From positions 3,844,001 through 3,908,000 of the forward strand of contig NZ_CP163520.1 in the NCBI RefSeq assembly GCF_041080675.1: a DNA stretch of 64,000 nucleotides. Direction: 5' to 3'. Under the pieces are notes generated by a model. The model was not told where the DNA came from. It saw only the letters and a program-made list of their open reading frames with translations, and did no database searches. Below are positions 52,315 through 62,673 of the stretch, piece by piece; position 1 is the stretch's first letter, and each line of letters begins with the position of its first letter. The DNA is from Streptomyces sp. cg36 (GTDB lineage: Bacteria; Actinomycetota; Actinomycetes; Streptomycetales; Streptomycetaceae). Position numbers and translations under genes: made by a program.

Positions 52315-55300
52315 GTGAGCAGCAGGCCATCCCGAGGCGCTGCTCGCCTCGCAGCCATACTTGACGCCCTTCCGGACGGGCTCGTGCTCGTCAACTGCAA
52401 CGGCACGGTCGTCAACGCGAACACCGTCGCCCTGGAGATGTTCGAGTCTCCGGGCACCGGTCTGGTGGGGCGGGGCGTGCTGGACCTGCTGCCCTCGTTC
52501 GACTCCAAGCTGATCCCGGGCTCCATGCGCCGCCCCGACACCGAGGACGGGCAGGGCCGCACCAGGCCGACCCGGATGGTGGCGCGGCGGACCGACGGCA
52601 GCGAGTTCCCCGTCGAGGTCACCAGCGCCAACCTGGAGGACGGGCGCGACGCGTACGCCTCGCCGTCCGCGTCCTCGTACGGCGGCGCCGGGCACTACTC
52701 CGGCGACGAGCTGCTCATGATCGTCGTACGGGACCTCTCCGGCACCGTCGACACCGAGGCCGAGCTGGCCCGTTCGCAGCGGCAGACCGAGATGATCCTG
52801 CGCGCGGCGGCGGAGGGCGTGGTCGGCACCGACACCGAGGGCCGCGTCGTCCTGGTGAACCCGGCCGCCGCGCAGATCCTCGGCTACCGCGCCAGCGACC
52901 TCGGCGGCCAGGAGCTGCACCCGCTGGTGCTGCACTCCCGCGCCGACGGCGAGCCCTTCCCGTACGAGGAGAGCCCGCTCGCCGACACCCTGAAGTCCGG
53001 CCGCAAGCACCGCGTACGGGGTCAGGTGCTGTGGACGAAGAGCGGCACCGGCGTGCCCGTGGACCTGACGACCGCGCCCGTACGGGACGGGGACCTGCTG
53101 GTCGGCGCGGTGATGACGTTCACCGACCGCCGCCCCTACGAGGAGCAGGCGAAGAAGCACCGCGAGGTGCTGGGCCGCGAGACGTCCCGCTACGACGCGC
53201 TCGCCGCCCGCCACCAGCAGCTGCTCTCGGTCCTCGGCGGCTCGCTGCGCGGCCCGCTGGACGAGCTGCGGCGCGAGCTGTCGGCGCTGGCGGCGGACGA
53301 CGCGGGCCAGCTGTGGCCGGAGGCCAACCAGGTCCTGCACCACCTGGCGGCCGGTTACGCCCGGATGACCACCCTCGTCGACAACGTCCTGGCCTATCAG
53401 CGGCTCGACTCCGGCACGGAGGAGCTGAAGAAGGCCAAGGTGCTGGTGGGCACCGTGGTCGCGGCGGGCGTCGAGGGCGCCGTCGAGCTGATCGGCCCCG
53501 GCCGGGCCCAGTTCGCCGTCCACGCGCCCCCGATCGAGGCCGAGATCGACCCCGCCCGGCTCTCCACGGCGCTGGCGCACCTGGTGGCCGACGTCGCGGG
53601 CGTGGACGCCACCGGCAACGCCCCGGTGGCGGCGGGCGGCTACATGGACTCCACGGTCGTCGTCGCGGCGGCGGTGCGCGGCGAGGTCGTCCGCATCGAG
53701 GTGCGCGGGCCGTTCGCCGGGGGAGACCCGGTCCACGAGCCCATCGTCCGGGGCATCGTGGGCGCGCACGGCGGGGTGCTCCAGACCGTCGAGGTGCCGG
53801 GCATGAGCGGCAGCGCGTACGTGCTCGAAGTGCCGCTGGGCGAGGGCGCGGGCTCGGTGCCGGAGCCCGCGGCGGCCGAGCTGGAGGTGCACGGCGCGCC
53901 CTCCTCCGAGGCCACGGGCAGCGGTCGCCGCCGGGCCCGCCGGGCCTCCACGGACGCGTTCCTGGAGAGCCCGGTCGAGGAGGAGAAGTCCCCCACGGGC
54001 CGCCGCCGCGCCCGCGCCCAGGAGCAGGACGGCGCCACCGCGTCCCCGGCCGCCCTGGAGCACATCCCCGCCCAGCAGGCGGGCGAGGGCGCCCCGGCGG
54101 GCCGCGGCCCCCAGCCGGACGCCGGTACGGGCCGGGGAACCCCGCCCGGCGCCCCCCACCAGCTCCCGCCCGGCCAGGGCCCGGCCGCGCGTCCCGGCGG
54201 TCCGCGGGGCGCCGCGGTGCCCGGCTCGCCGACCGGGCCCGCCGGGGTCCCCGGTGGCTCCGGTGGCGCGGCTCCCGCGACCGGTGGGCCCGGCGGCGCG
54301 CCGGGACCGGCCGCGGGCGCGCCGGGCGCTCCTCCCGGCCGCCCCGGCGGTGCGAGCGGCGATGTGCCCGCGAGCGGGCCCGGCGGCGCGCCCCAGGCCG
54401 TCATGGGCGGCCCCGGCGGCCATCCGTTCGCACCCGGCGCACCCGCGCCCGACGGCGCCGTGGGCGACGCTCCGGGCGCCGGGCCGGCCGGGGACACCGG
54501 CGGCTCCGGCACGGGGCGGCGGCGCGGGCGGCCCAGCCCGGCCGAGGCCCCCGCGGCACCCGCCGCCGAAGGCGCGGTCGTCACCGCCGCCGAACCCGCG
54601 CGCCAGCCCGGACCGGGCCGCCCGGCCGCGCTGAGCGAGACCGTTCCGCCCCAGGGCACGGGGGCCGACCCGGCCGCGCCCTCGGGCCGCCGGGCCCGCC
54701 GCGCCCTGCCCGCGACCCCCGGGGCCACCCCGCCCGCCGCACCCGCCGCCGAGGGCGGGGAGGCCGAGCCGAGCGGGCGGCGCGCCCGCCGTACGCTCGC
54801 CGCCGCTCCGGCGGAGGGCGAGGGCGCGCAGGCCGAGGGAACCGTCCGTACGGCGTTCGCCCTGCCGCCCGCCGACGCCGACCGCCGGCCCGCCGCGGGC
54901 CCGGCCGAGACGGACCGCGCCCCGGGACACCGCCCCTTGGGGGACGGGCCCGGCCAGAGCGCCGTCCCGGCCCACCGCCCGCCCGCCGGCGGTCCCGCCG
55001 CACCGGCCGGTCCCGCCCGCCACGACGCCGTACGCAACGAGGCCGCGGACGACCACACCCCGCCGCAGCCGCACCCCGTCGAGCAGCCGCCCGTCTGGGC
55101 CGTCGGCGGTGCCGTGCCCGCGAGCGGGCCGGAGGCGGCTCCCGGCGCCCTGCCCCGGCCCACCCGTCAGCCGCTGCCGGCCGAGTCGGCCCCCGTGCCC
55201 GACGACGCCTCGCAGGGCCGCTCCATCAGCGTGCGGACGCTCGGCCAGGGCGTGCCGTTCTCCCCGCAGACCGGCAACGGCCCCCAGCAGCCGAGCGGCT

Positions 55301-56265
55301 CGGGCCGCCGTCGCAAGCTGGGCACGCCGCACGAGGGCGAGCGCGCGGGCGTACCGGGCGACGCCGAGCGGCCCGGCCCGTCGCCCACCTCGCTCCTCTC
55401 GCCCCCCTCGGAGGGCCAGGGGCGCGCGTACGCCATAGGAGCACCCGACGAGGGCGCCGAGGGGCCGGAGCCGCTGGACGGGCCCGGTGGCGCCGTCGAG
55501 GTCGCCAACCGGCCGCACCCGCAGCCCGTCGACGACGAGTTGCCGCCCGAGCCGCTGGACAATCCGCGCCGGCTGCTCGTCTGGCCGGCGCCGGACGTCT
55601 CCACCCAGCAGGCGCTGAGCGACCGCGGCTACCGGCCCGTGGTGGTCCACTCCCGCGAGGAGGTCGACGCCCAGATCGCGGCGTTCCCGGCCGCGCTCTT
55701 CGTCGACCCGCTGACGGGTCCCATCACCCGTACCGCGCTCCAGTCGCTGCGGCAGGCGGCCGTCGCGGCCGAGGTGCCGGTGCTGGTGACGGCGGGGCTC
55801 GGCCAGGCGACGCGCGAGGCCGCGTACGGCGCCGATCCCGCCGTGCTCCTCAAGGCCCTCGCCCCCCGCGACAGCGAGCAGCACCCGCCCCGGGTGCTGC
55901 TGATCGAGGAGCACGAGGAGATCGCCCTCGCCCTGACGGCCACGCTGGAGCGGCGCGGGATGCAGGTCGCGCGCGCCGCCACGGACACCGAGGCGGTCAC
56001 ACTGGCGGGCCAGATGCGGCCGAACCTGGTGGTGATGGACCTGATGCAGGTGCGCCGCCGCCGTGCCGGAATCGTCGACTGGCTGCGGGCGAACGGGCAG
56101 TTGAACCACACCCCGCTCGTCGTCTACACCTCGGCGGGCCTCAACCAGCCGGAACTGCCCAAGCTCTCGGCGGGCGAGACGGTGCTGTTCCTGGCCGAAC
56201 GCTCGACCAGCACCGAGGTCCAGGGCCGAATCGTCGATCTGCTCGCGAAGATCGGCACCAACTAG
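52315..56265 (+). CDS. Large PAS protein with degenerate kinase core and receiver-like C-terminus
   Basis: 1316 residues. Two PAS domains (about 10-140; 160-275 with EGVVGTDTEGRVVLVNPAAA) precede a HisKA-like helix where the usual HELRTPL is replaced by GSLRGPLDEL, so the phospho-accepting His is absent. A weak ATPase-like block follows to ~540. Then comes a ~500-residue Pro/Ala/Gly-rich linker studded with G-R-R-x-R-R motifs. The end has two receiver-like folds: one at ~1085-1185 (RLLVWPAPDV) and one at ~1192-1316 (VLLIEEHEE, VVMDLMQV) whose acidic pair is Glu and whose conserved Lys is replaced (FLAERS). It looks like a scaffold pseudokinase. GTG 52315 follows GGGAGGA. Confidence 0.75.
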   Translation: MSSRPSRGAARLAAILDALPDGLVLVNCNGTVVNANTVALEMFESPGTGLVGRGVLDLLPSFDSKLIPGSMRRPDTEDGQGRTRPTRMVARRTDGSEFPVEVTSANLEDGRDAYASPSASSYGGAGHYSGDELLMIVVRDLSGTVDTEAELARSQRQTEMILRAAAEGVVGTDTEGRVVLVNPAAAQILGYRASDLGGQELHPLVLHSRADGEPFPYEESPLADTLKSGRKHRVRGQVLWTKSGTGVPVDLTTAPVRDGDLLVGAVMTFTDRRPYEEQAKKHREVLGRETSRYDALAARHQQLLSVLGGSLRGPLDELRRELSALAADDAGQLWPEANQVLHHLAAGYARMTTLVDNVLAYQRLDSGTEELKKAKVLVGTVVAAGVEGAVELIGPGRAQFAVHAPPIEAEIDPARLSTALAHLVADVAGVDATGNAPVAAGGYMDSTVVVAAAVRGEVVRIEVRGPFAGGDPVHEPIVRGIVGAHGGVLQTVEVPGMSGSAYVLEVPLGEGAGSVPEPAAAELEVHGAPSSEATGSGRRRARRASTDAFLESPVEEEKSPTGRRRARAQEQDGATASPAALEHIPAQQAGEGAPAGRGPQPDAGTGRGTPPGAPHQLPPGQGPAARPGGPRGAAVPGSPTGPAGVPGGSGGAAPATGGPGGAPGPAAGAPGAPPGRPGGASGDVPASGPGGAPQAVMGGPGGHPFAPGAPAPDGAVGDAPGAGPAGDTGGSGTGRRRGRPSPAEAPAAPAAEGAVVTAAEPARQPGPGRPAALSETVPPQGTGADPAAPSGRRARRALPATPGATPPAAPAAEGGEAEPSGRRARRTLAAAPAEGEGAQAEGTVRTAFALPPADADRRPAAGPAETDRAPGHRPLGDGPGQSAVPAHRPPAGGPAAPAGPARHDAVRNEAADDHTPPQPHPVEQPPVWAVGGAVPASGPEAAPGALPRPTRQPLPAESAPVPDDASQGRSISVRTLGQGVPFSPQTGNGPQQPSGSGRRRKLGTPHEGERAGVPGDAERPGPSPTSLLSPPSEGQGRAYAIGAPDEGAEGPEPLDGPGGAVEVANRPHPQPVDDELPPEPLDNPRRLLVWPAPDVSTQQALSDRGYRPVVVHSREEVDAQIAAFPAALFVDPLTGPITRTALQSLRQAAVAAEVPVLVTAGLGQATREAAYGADPAVLLKALAPRDSEQHPPRVLLIEEHEEIALALTATLERRGMQVARAATDTEAVTLAGQMRPNLVVMDLMQVRRRRAGIVDWLRANGQLNHTPLVVYTSAGLNQPELPKLSAGETVLFLAERSTSTEVQGRIVDLLAKIGTN

Positions 56266-56325
56266 GCCGGCCTCGTTGCCAACCGGGCTGTTCGAGAGGC
56301 CCGTTGAACGGGAACGGGGTGGGGA

Positions 56326-56341
56326 TGTTTCACGTGAAACA
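56326..56341. other. parS site (chromosome partitioning), copy 1
   Basis: TGTTTCACGTGAAACA contains the exact 14-bp ParB-binding consensus GTTTCACGTGAAAC at 56327-56340. In Streptomyces most parS sites cluster around oriC, so this supports an origin-proximal location. Confidence 0.92.
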
Positions 56342-56370
56342 CCTCCGCACCCCGCCCCACCGGCTTCCTC

Positions 56371-56402
56371 GCGGGGCATGTTTCACGTGAAACATGCCCC
56401 GC
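56371..56402. other. parS site copy 2 within a 32-bp perfect palindrome
   Basis: The consensus GTTTCACGTGAAAC (56380-56393) is flanked symmetrically by GCGGGGCAT and ATGCCCCGC, making a perfect 32-bp palindrome (56371-56402). It lies between two convergent genes and could double as a transcription terminator. Confidence 0.92.
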
Positions 56403-56444
56403 CCCGGCGCACCGGGCCGGAGCCCCGTGCCGCCGGGCCATCCG

Positions 56445-58103
<1,659 letters not shown>

Positions 58104-58181
58104 CAGGGGCCTCCCATGCTGCGCGACATTACGCGGCGGTAAGTTCCTGGTGATTGTGCTGGTGTGTCTCGCGGTATGTCA

Positions 58182-59936
58182 CTAGCTCGCGAGCACGAGA
58201 GTGAGGTCGACCTCCTCCTCTGTGACCTGCTCATCATCGAACTCGGTCTCGTCCTTGCCCCAAGGGTCGGGCTCCCAGACCGGATGCACGGTGACGATGA
58301 CGTTCTCGCGGCCCTTGGCACCCTCACCGTTGCGGGTGAGCACGACACGCCGCACGAGTTGACGCGCGATGGCGTTCCGCTCGTCGACGGTGAGTGTCGC
58401 CCACTCCTCGACGAGGCCGACGACGATCGGGCGGAGTTCCTCGGCGCTGGGCAGTTCCTCGGCCTTGGGCAGGGCGTCGAGGGCTTTCTGCGCCTTGGCC
58501 CGGTCGTTCATGAACTCGCTTCGGGTCTCTTCGTACTCCTCCTGGGGGTAGCTCTCTGGGGCGAGCGCGTAGTTCCGCATGAGCACCTTGAGCGCCTTCG
58601 AGATCCGGTCGACCTCGGCTTGCAGACGCTTGCGCTTCTCGGCGAGGAGACTGTGAGGCGACTTCGGTGCGGGGGCTCTCTGCTCGCTTGCAGGGGCCTT
58701 GTCGATGCCTGCCGCCTCACCGCTCAGCCACTCGAAGAACCGGTCTTCGATGATGGTGCGGAAGCTGTAGACCCCTACGCAGCCTGTGCCGCCCGTACCG
58801 TTGCGGTAGCCGCAGCGCACGCCGTGGCCCGGGATGCTGTACGTCGTGCCGTCCTTTCGCTTGCGGGTGGCCGAGGCGACCGTGACGCCCTTTCGGCACG
58901 CGTCGTGTGCCATGAGCCCGGTAAGGGTGTAGGTCGCTGCCCGGCTGCGGATTGGGGTCTCTTTGATCATCTTGCGGCGCTGCATGTACCGCAGCCAGAG
59001 ATCCCAGCCGACGATTTCCTCGTGTGCTCCGGGTGCGTAGTAGTAGTTCGTGCAGGACCCATGGCAGTCAGGCTTGGGGCACTTCGGGCTGTGCAGACGC
59101 AGGAGCCCGGCGGCGAAGCCTGAGTCCATGTAGCGCCTGAGCGTCTCGGTCTGCCAGAGCTTGCCCCGGGCGTTGAGGTGGCCTGCCGTGTTGAGCCACC
59201 GGCACAGGATGCTGAATCCTTTCCCCATGACGTAACGGCGGTAGAGCTCCGCGACGATGGGGCCGAGGCCCTTCGTGTCGGGCTCGTACCACTCCTTTTG
59301 CGTGGTCCATGTGCCGTTGGGCTGCATGACGCGCCGGGGGTGCCAGAGGTACCCGAAGCGTGCGCGGCCGGTGGCCGGCAGCTTGGCGGCGCGGCGGAGT
59401 TCGTGTGTCTCCTTCCACTGCTCGCCGGCGCGGTCGCTTTCGTAGGCGGCGAACTCGAACAGGATGCCGCGCTGGAACTTGCCGAGGGCGGTTCGGGCGT
59501 CGATCTGCTCGGTTGCGGATTCGACCTGTCCGCCGACGCTCTCGACGCGCTTGAGGTTGACGGCGATCCCGTCGCGGTTGCGGCCGAACCGGCTGTACTT
59601 CCAGACGGCTATGCCCTTGACCTTGCCCTGCTCGACGGCGCCGATGCCGATCATGATCTTGCGCTTGAAGTTGCGGCCGGTCTTGTCCAGGTCGACGATC
59701 CACCGGACGATCCGGCGCTTCGTGCGGACGGCCCATTCCTGGATGGCTACCTTCTGGAGCTTCGGAGAGATCTTCTCCTCTTTCCAGGTTGAGACCCTGA
59801 TGTACCCGATGTAGGGCTCAAGTTCCGAGATGTCGTCCGGGATCTCGATGTCCGACAGGAAGGTCTCGGGGATGTCTTGCAGGTCTGGGTCGTTCTCGTA
59901 GTCCTCTTCTGTGTCAAGCACTGCTGCACGCGTCAA
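58182..59936 (-). CDS. Large serine recombinase (integrase)
   Basis: 584 residues. After a 40-residue acidic N-terminal extension comes the resolvase domain YIGYIRVSTWKEEKISPKLQ with catalytic Ser49, WKYSRFGRNRDG and ESDRAGE. The recombinase domain and a zinc ribbon follow (CPKPDCHGSC, later C-Y-R...C), then a coiled-coil region (AEKRKRLQAEVDRISKALKV). This layout matches phiC31/TG1/SV1-type integrases that recombine attP with attB. TTG 59936 follows GGGAGGG at seven bases. It sits immediately beside the host junction, as usual. SV1 and R4 phages are known to use CoA-ligase genes as attB. Confidence 0.92.
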   Translation of the reverse strand: MTRAAVLDTEEDYENDPDLQDIPETFLSDIEIPDDISELEPYIGYIRVSTWKEEKISPKLQKVAIQEWAVRTKRRIVRWIVDLDKTGRNFKRKIMIGIGAVEQGKVKGIAVWKYSRFGRNRDGIAVNLKRVESVGGQVESATEQIDARTALGKFQRGILFEFAAYESDRAGEQWKETHELRRAAKLPATGRARFGYLWHPRRVMQPNGTWTTQKEWYEPDTKGLGPIVAELYRRYVMGKGFSILCRWLNTAGHLNARGKLWQTETLRRYMDSGFAAGLLRLHSPKCPKPDCHGSCTNYYYAPGAHEEIVGWDLWLRYMQRRKMIKETPIRSRAATYTLTGLMAHDACRKGVTVASATRKRKDGTTYSIPGHGVRCGYRNGTGGTGCVGVYSFRTIIEDRFFEWLSGEAAGIDKAPASEQRAPAPKSPHSLLAEKRKRLQAEVDRISKALKVLMRNYALAPESYPQEEYEETRSEFMNDRAKAQKALDALPKAEELPSAEELRPIVVGLVEEWATLTVDERNAIARQLVRRVVLTRNGEGAKGRENVIVTVHPVWEPDPWGKDETEFDDEQVTEEEVDLTLVLAS

Positions 59937-60002
59937 CGTGCTGCCCTCCCTTGCTTGTTGGGTTGGGTGCGCGGCGTGCGCTACCCCCCGCGGTAGCGCC
60001 TG

Positions 60003-60287
60003 CTACGGGGTGTCGTCCTCTCGCGGCTGTGATGGGGAGCGGACTTTCAGGAGTTCGGGCCCGCCATGCTGGAGGCCGAGGCGGTACGCCTTGTCGTAAG
60101 CGGCTTCGGCGGCGCGGCGGCGCTGGGTGATGACGAGGGCGGGCGCGGTGCCTGTGGCCAGGAGGATGCCGGCCCAGACGAGCAGGGTCTGCTCGCCGGG
60201 TACGACCACCGCGATTACCACCATGATCCAGGCCACGCCGAGGGATGCGAGGAGTGTTGCCGCCGCAATCCCTTGCCGAGTCTTCAT
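60003..60287 (-). CDS. 94-residue small membrane protein of the element
   Basis: It begins MKTRQGIAAATLLASLGVAW and has two membrane helices (about 6-28 and 36-55) connected by a short GEQT loop, then a charged cytoplasmic tail (RRRAAEAAYDKAYRLGLQHG). GGAGGAAAGC lies perfectly before the ATG. It lies between integrase and repressor genes on the same strand. Small two-helix proteins at this place may act in superinfection exclusion; this is inference only. Confidence 0.75.
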   Translation of the reverse strand: MKTRQGIAAATLLASLGVAWIMVVIAVVVPGEQTLLVWAGILLATGTAPALVITQRRRAAEAAYDKAYRLGLQHGGPELLKVRSPSQPREDDTP

Positions 60288-60461
60288 AACGCTTTCCTCC
60301 CCTTTGTGCTGATCTCTCACGGCTATGACGTTTTGAGATCCGAGTTTGTTACTGAGCAGGGGCAGCACTCGTGAGGGAGTGCGGTCCGAGCCGTAACGGA
60401 ACCGGTGGGGCGGATGGCGTGGCAGGGGTGTCCTGGCCTGGCCTGTGCGGCTTCTCTGCTC

Positions 60462-60923
60462 CTAGTTGTGGCCTGCGGCTGCGTGGTGCTGCCGCTCGGC
60501 CTGTTGGGTCTGCATCTGCTTGGTCATCGTGACGAACAAGGCGACCAAGTCCGGGTCATGGATGCCTAGGTGGGTGGCTGCTTCCTCGGGGGTGGAGCGT
60601 CGGCCGACGGGAGGCGGCGCGGCGGCCCTGTTGATCTCGTCTTGGGTTGCCTTGCCCGCAAGGACGAGGAGATCACCGAGGGAGACTCCGAGGTGGGGTG
60701 CCATGGTTGCAAGGACATCCGGAGTCGGGATCTTCTGGGCGTTAAGGACTCGGGAGACGGTGGAGTGGGAGACGCCTGCGTCGTTCGCGAACTTCCCGCG
60801 TCCGCCTGAGCGGGCCGACGAGATGTCGTAGCCAAGTTCAGAGAGCCTCTTCTCGAACCATGCTGCGAACGCTGCGACGTGATCCCCTCCATCGTTCTTT
60901 CGTTCCTGTTCGTTCCTTCGCAT
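60462..60923 (-). CDS. XRE-family (phage-repressor-like) regulator
   Basis: 153 residues. The HTH is GRGKFANDAGVSHSTVSRVL with a following NAQKIPTPDVLATMAPHLGVSLGDLL; the C-terminal part has a helical tail (LFVTMTKQMQTQQAERQHH). It is transcribed away from the early genes across a 249-base region, the place of a lysogeny repressor. The ATG 60923 is the likely start; the 5' coding end contains three CGTTC motifs (on the plus strand) that may also be operator elements. Confidence 0.8.
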   Translation of the reverse strand: MRRNEQERKNDGGDHVAAFAAWFEKRLSELGYDISSARSGGRGKFANDAGVSHSTVSRVLNAQKIPTPDVLATMAPHLGVSLGDLLVLAGKATQDEINRAAAPPPVGRRSTPEEAATHLGIHDPDLVALFVTMTKQMQTQQAERQHHAAAGHN

Positions 60924-61172
60924 GCTCGCAATGTACCTGCGCAGCACGGTACGCGGACAGAGTTCACCCTTACTTACCCCCCTTCGATGCAGCAAGGGGG
61001 CCACTTTAGACCCCAACATCCCTTTGCGTCACTGCACTATCGCCGAGGGTACTCGAACTGGCATCCGAATAAACGGATCGAACCTTTCCGTCTTATTTTC
61101 TTGCCAGCACGAAAGGTAGCGATCTAGGTTCTTGTCTGGCAGAACGAACAGTGACCGCCAGGGGGAACACCT
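60924..61172. promoter_or_regulatory. Divergent control region between repressor and early genes
   Basis: Relatively AT-rich around 61070-61130. GAACGAAC occurs at 61142-61149, inverted relative to the CGTTC motifs at 60893-60915 on the other side, as expected for a shared repressor. GGGGGAAC precedes the ATG at 61173. Confidence 0.5.
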
Positions 61173-61379
61173 ATGCCCTACAACCACCGCCGTCTCCTCG
61201 ACGCGATGTCCGAGGCCGGCGACACCAAGAGCCCACAGGTGGCACGGCGCCTCGCCGTCCACCCCGCCACCGCATGGCGCCTGATCAAGGGGCTCAGCAA
61301 GCCAGCCGCCGAGACGCTCGTCGCGATCGAGCGCGAGTACGGCCTCACCGCCGCAGACCTGTACGGGGTGGCCGAATGA
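61173..61379 (+). CDS. 68-residue HTH DNA-binding protein (Cro/excisionase-like)
   Basis: MPYNHRRLLDAMSEAGDTKS begins the protein, and the rest is one HTH domain (SPQVARRLAVHPATAWRLIKGLSKP followed by ETLVAIEREYGLTAADLYG). It is the first rightward gene of the element and stands opposite the repressor, the usual place of a Cro-like or early regulator. GGGGGAAC is spaced well before the ATG. The stop overlaps the next ATG. Confidence 0.75.
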   Translation: MPYNHRRLLDAMSEAGDTKSPQVARRLAVHPATAWRLIKGLSKPAAETLVAIEREYGLTAADLYGVAE

Positions 61380-61612
61380 GCCGCCCGCACATCACCCGCG
61401 CGCAGGCTCACCGCAACGCGCGGGCCGTCCTCGACACCGCCCGTGCACGCCGTGACTCCCTGTGCATCGCGGACGCCGCACGTGCTGCTGCCGTCGGCAG
61501 CAACTGCACCGCCGAGGAGATCGAACGCCGCTTGCGGCGGCTCAAGCGGATGTCCGAGATCCAGCCGCAAGCACACCGCAGACAGGCACAACCCGCCGAG
61601 GGGACAGCATGA
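61376..61612 (+). CDS. 78-residue hypothetical early protein
   Basis: It begins MSRPHITRAQAHRNARAVLD and has a helical, basic composition with two Cys (SLCIADAA, GSNCTAEEIERR). It is enclosed by four-base overlaps on both sides (ATGA), so it belongs to the early operon. The second half looks like a short helix-turn-helix (AARAAAVGSNCTAEEIERRL). Function unknown. Confidence 0.65.
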   Translation: MSRPHITRAQAHRNARAVLDTARARRDSLCIADAARAAAVGSNCTAEEIERRLRRLKRMSEIQPQAHRRQAQPAEGTA

Positions 61613-62673
61613 CCACCGCACCGAACGGGCCGGCTACGGCCACGCCGACCGGTGTCGTTGTCGCTCCACCCGGCCTCGGCCGCGAGCAGTGGCTCGCCGC
61701 CCGCCGCTCGGGCATCGGCGGCTCGGACGTCGCCGCCGTGCTCGGGATGAGCAAGTACACGAGCCCGGTCGAGCTGTACCTCGACAAGCTCGGCGAGCTC
61801 GGCGACGTGCCGCGCTCCCCCGAGCTCGCCGAGGCAGCTTTCTGGGGGCACCAGCACGAGCCGACCATCGCGAAGGTGTTCGCCGAGCGGTCCGGTCTCG
61901 GCGTCGTCGAGGGCCCGGGGATGCTCGCGCACGTCGAGCGTCGTTGGATGCTCGCCAACGTCGACCGGTACGTGATCGAGCCGGGCGAGGCCGTGCCGTC
62001 GAGCCTGTTGGAGATCAAGACCCGGTCCGCCTTCCAACTCGACGAGTGGCTGCTCGGCGTCCCGGACGGCCCGGCGCTGCAAACGCACTGGTACCTCGCC
62101 GTCACCGGGTACACGCACGCGCATGTCGCCGCGCTGCTCGGCGGTAACCGCATGGTCGTGCACCGCGTCGAGCGCGACGAGGCGCTCATCGAGCAACTCG
62201 TCGTCCTGGTCGGCGAGTTCTGGCAGCGCGTGCTCGACCGCACGCCGCCGCCCGTCGACGGCTCGGCCGCGACCGAGGAACTCCTCGGCCGTCTCCACAA
62301 GGTCAGGGCCGGCGCCGTGACCGTGGCCGATCCGGCCGAAGTGCTGCCCCTGCTGGAGCGGCGCCGCGAGCTCAAGGCACGCGAGCAGCGCACCGAGGCC
62401 GAGCTGCGCGAGGTCGACAACCGCCTGAAAGCCATCGCCGGCGAGGCCGAGGTCGTCAAAGTGCAGGGCCGGACCGCGTTCACGTGGAAGCAGAACGGCC
62501 CGCTCTCGGCGAAGCGGTTCGCCGCCGCGCACCCTGACCTCGCCGCCCGATACACGCACCGCGTCGACGCGCTCGACACCACGAGCCTCGCCGCCGAGCA
62601 CCCCGACGAGTTCCGGGCGCACCGCGCCCGACGCCTTGTCGTGGTGGACTCCAAGGAGCACCCCGCAGCGTGA
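61609..62673 (+). CDS. YqaJ-family phage exonuclease
   Basis: 354 residues. The YqaJ/lambda-exonuclease core shows REQWLAARRSGIGGSDVAAV, FWGHQHEPTIAKVF and the catalytic ExK in LLEIKTRSAF. The C-terminal ~100 residues form a helical coiled-coil-like tail (LLERRRELKAREQRTEAELREV). It should degrade one strand of linear DNA to expose single strands for the RecT annealase encoded next. Overlaps on both sides (ATGA, GTGA) couple translation. Confidence 0.9.
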   Translation: MTTAPNGPATATPTGVVVAPPGLGREQWLAARRSGIGGSDVAAVLGMSKYTSPVELYLDKLGELGDVPRSPELAEAAFWGHQHEPTIAKVFAERSGLGVVEGPGMLAHVERRWMLANVDRYVIEPGEAVPSSLLEIKTRSAFQLDEWLLGVPDGPALQTHWYLAVTGYTHAHVAALLGGNRMVVHRVERDEALIEQLVVLVGEFWQRVLDRTPPPVDGSAATEELLGRLHKVRAGAVTVADPAEVLPLLERRRELKAREQRTEAELREVDNRLKAIAGEAEVVKVQGRTAFTWKQNGPLSAKRFAAAHPDLAARYTHRVDALDTTSLAAEHPDEFRAHRARRLVVVDSKEHPAA

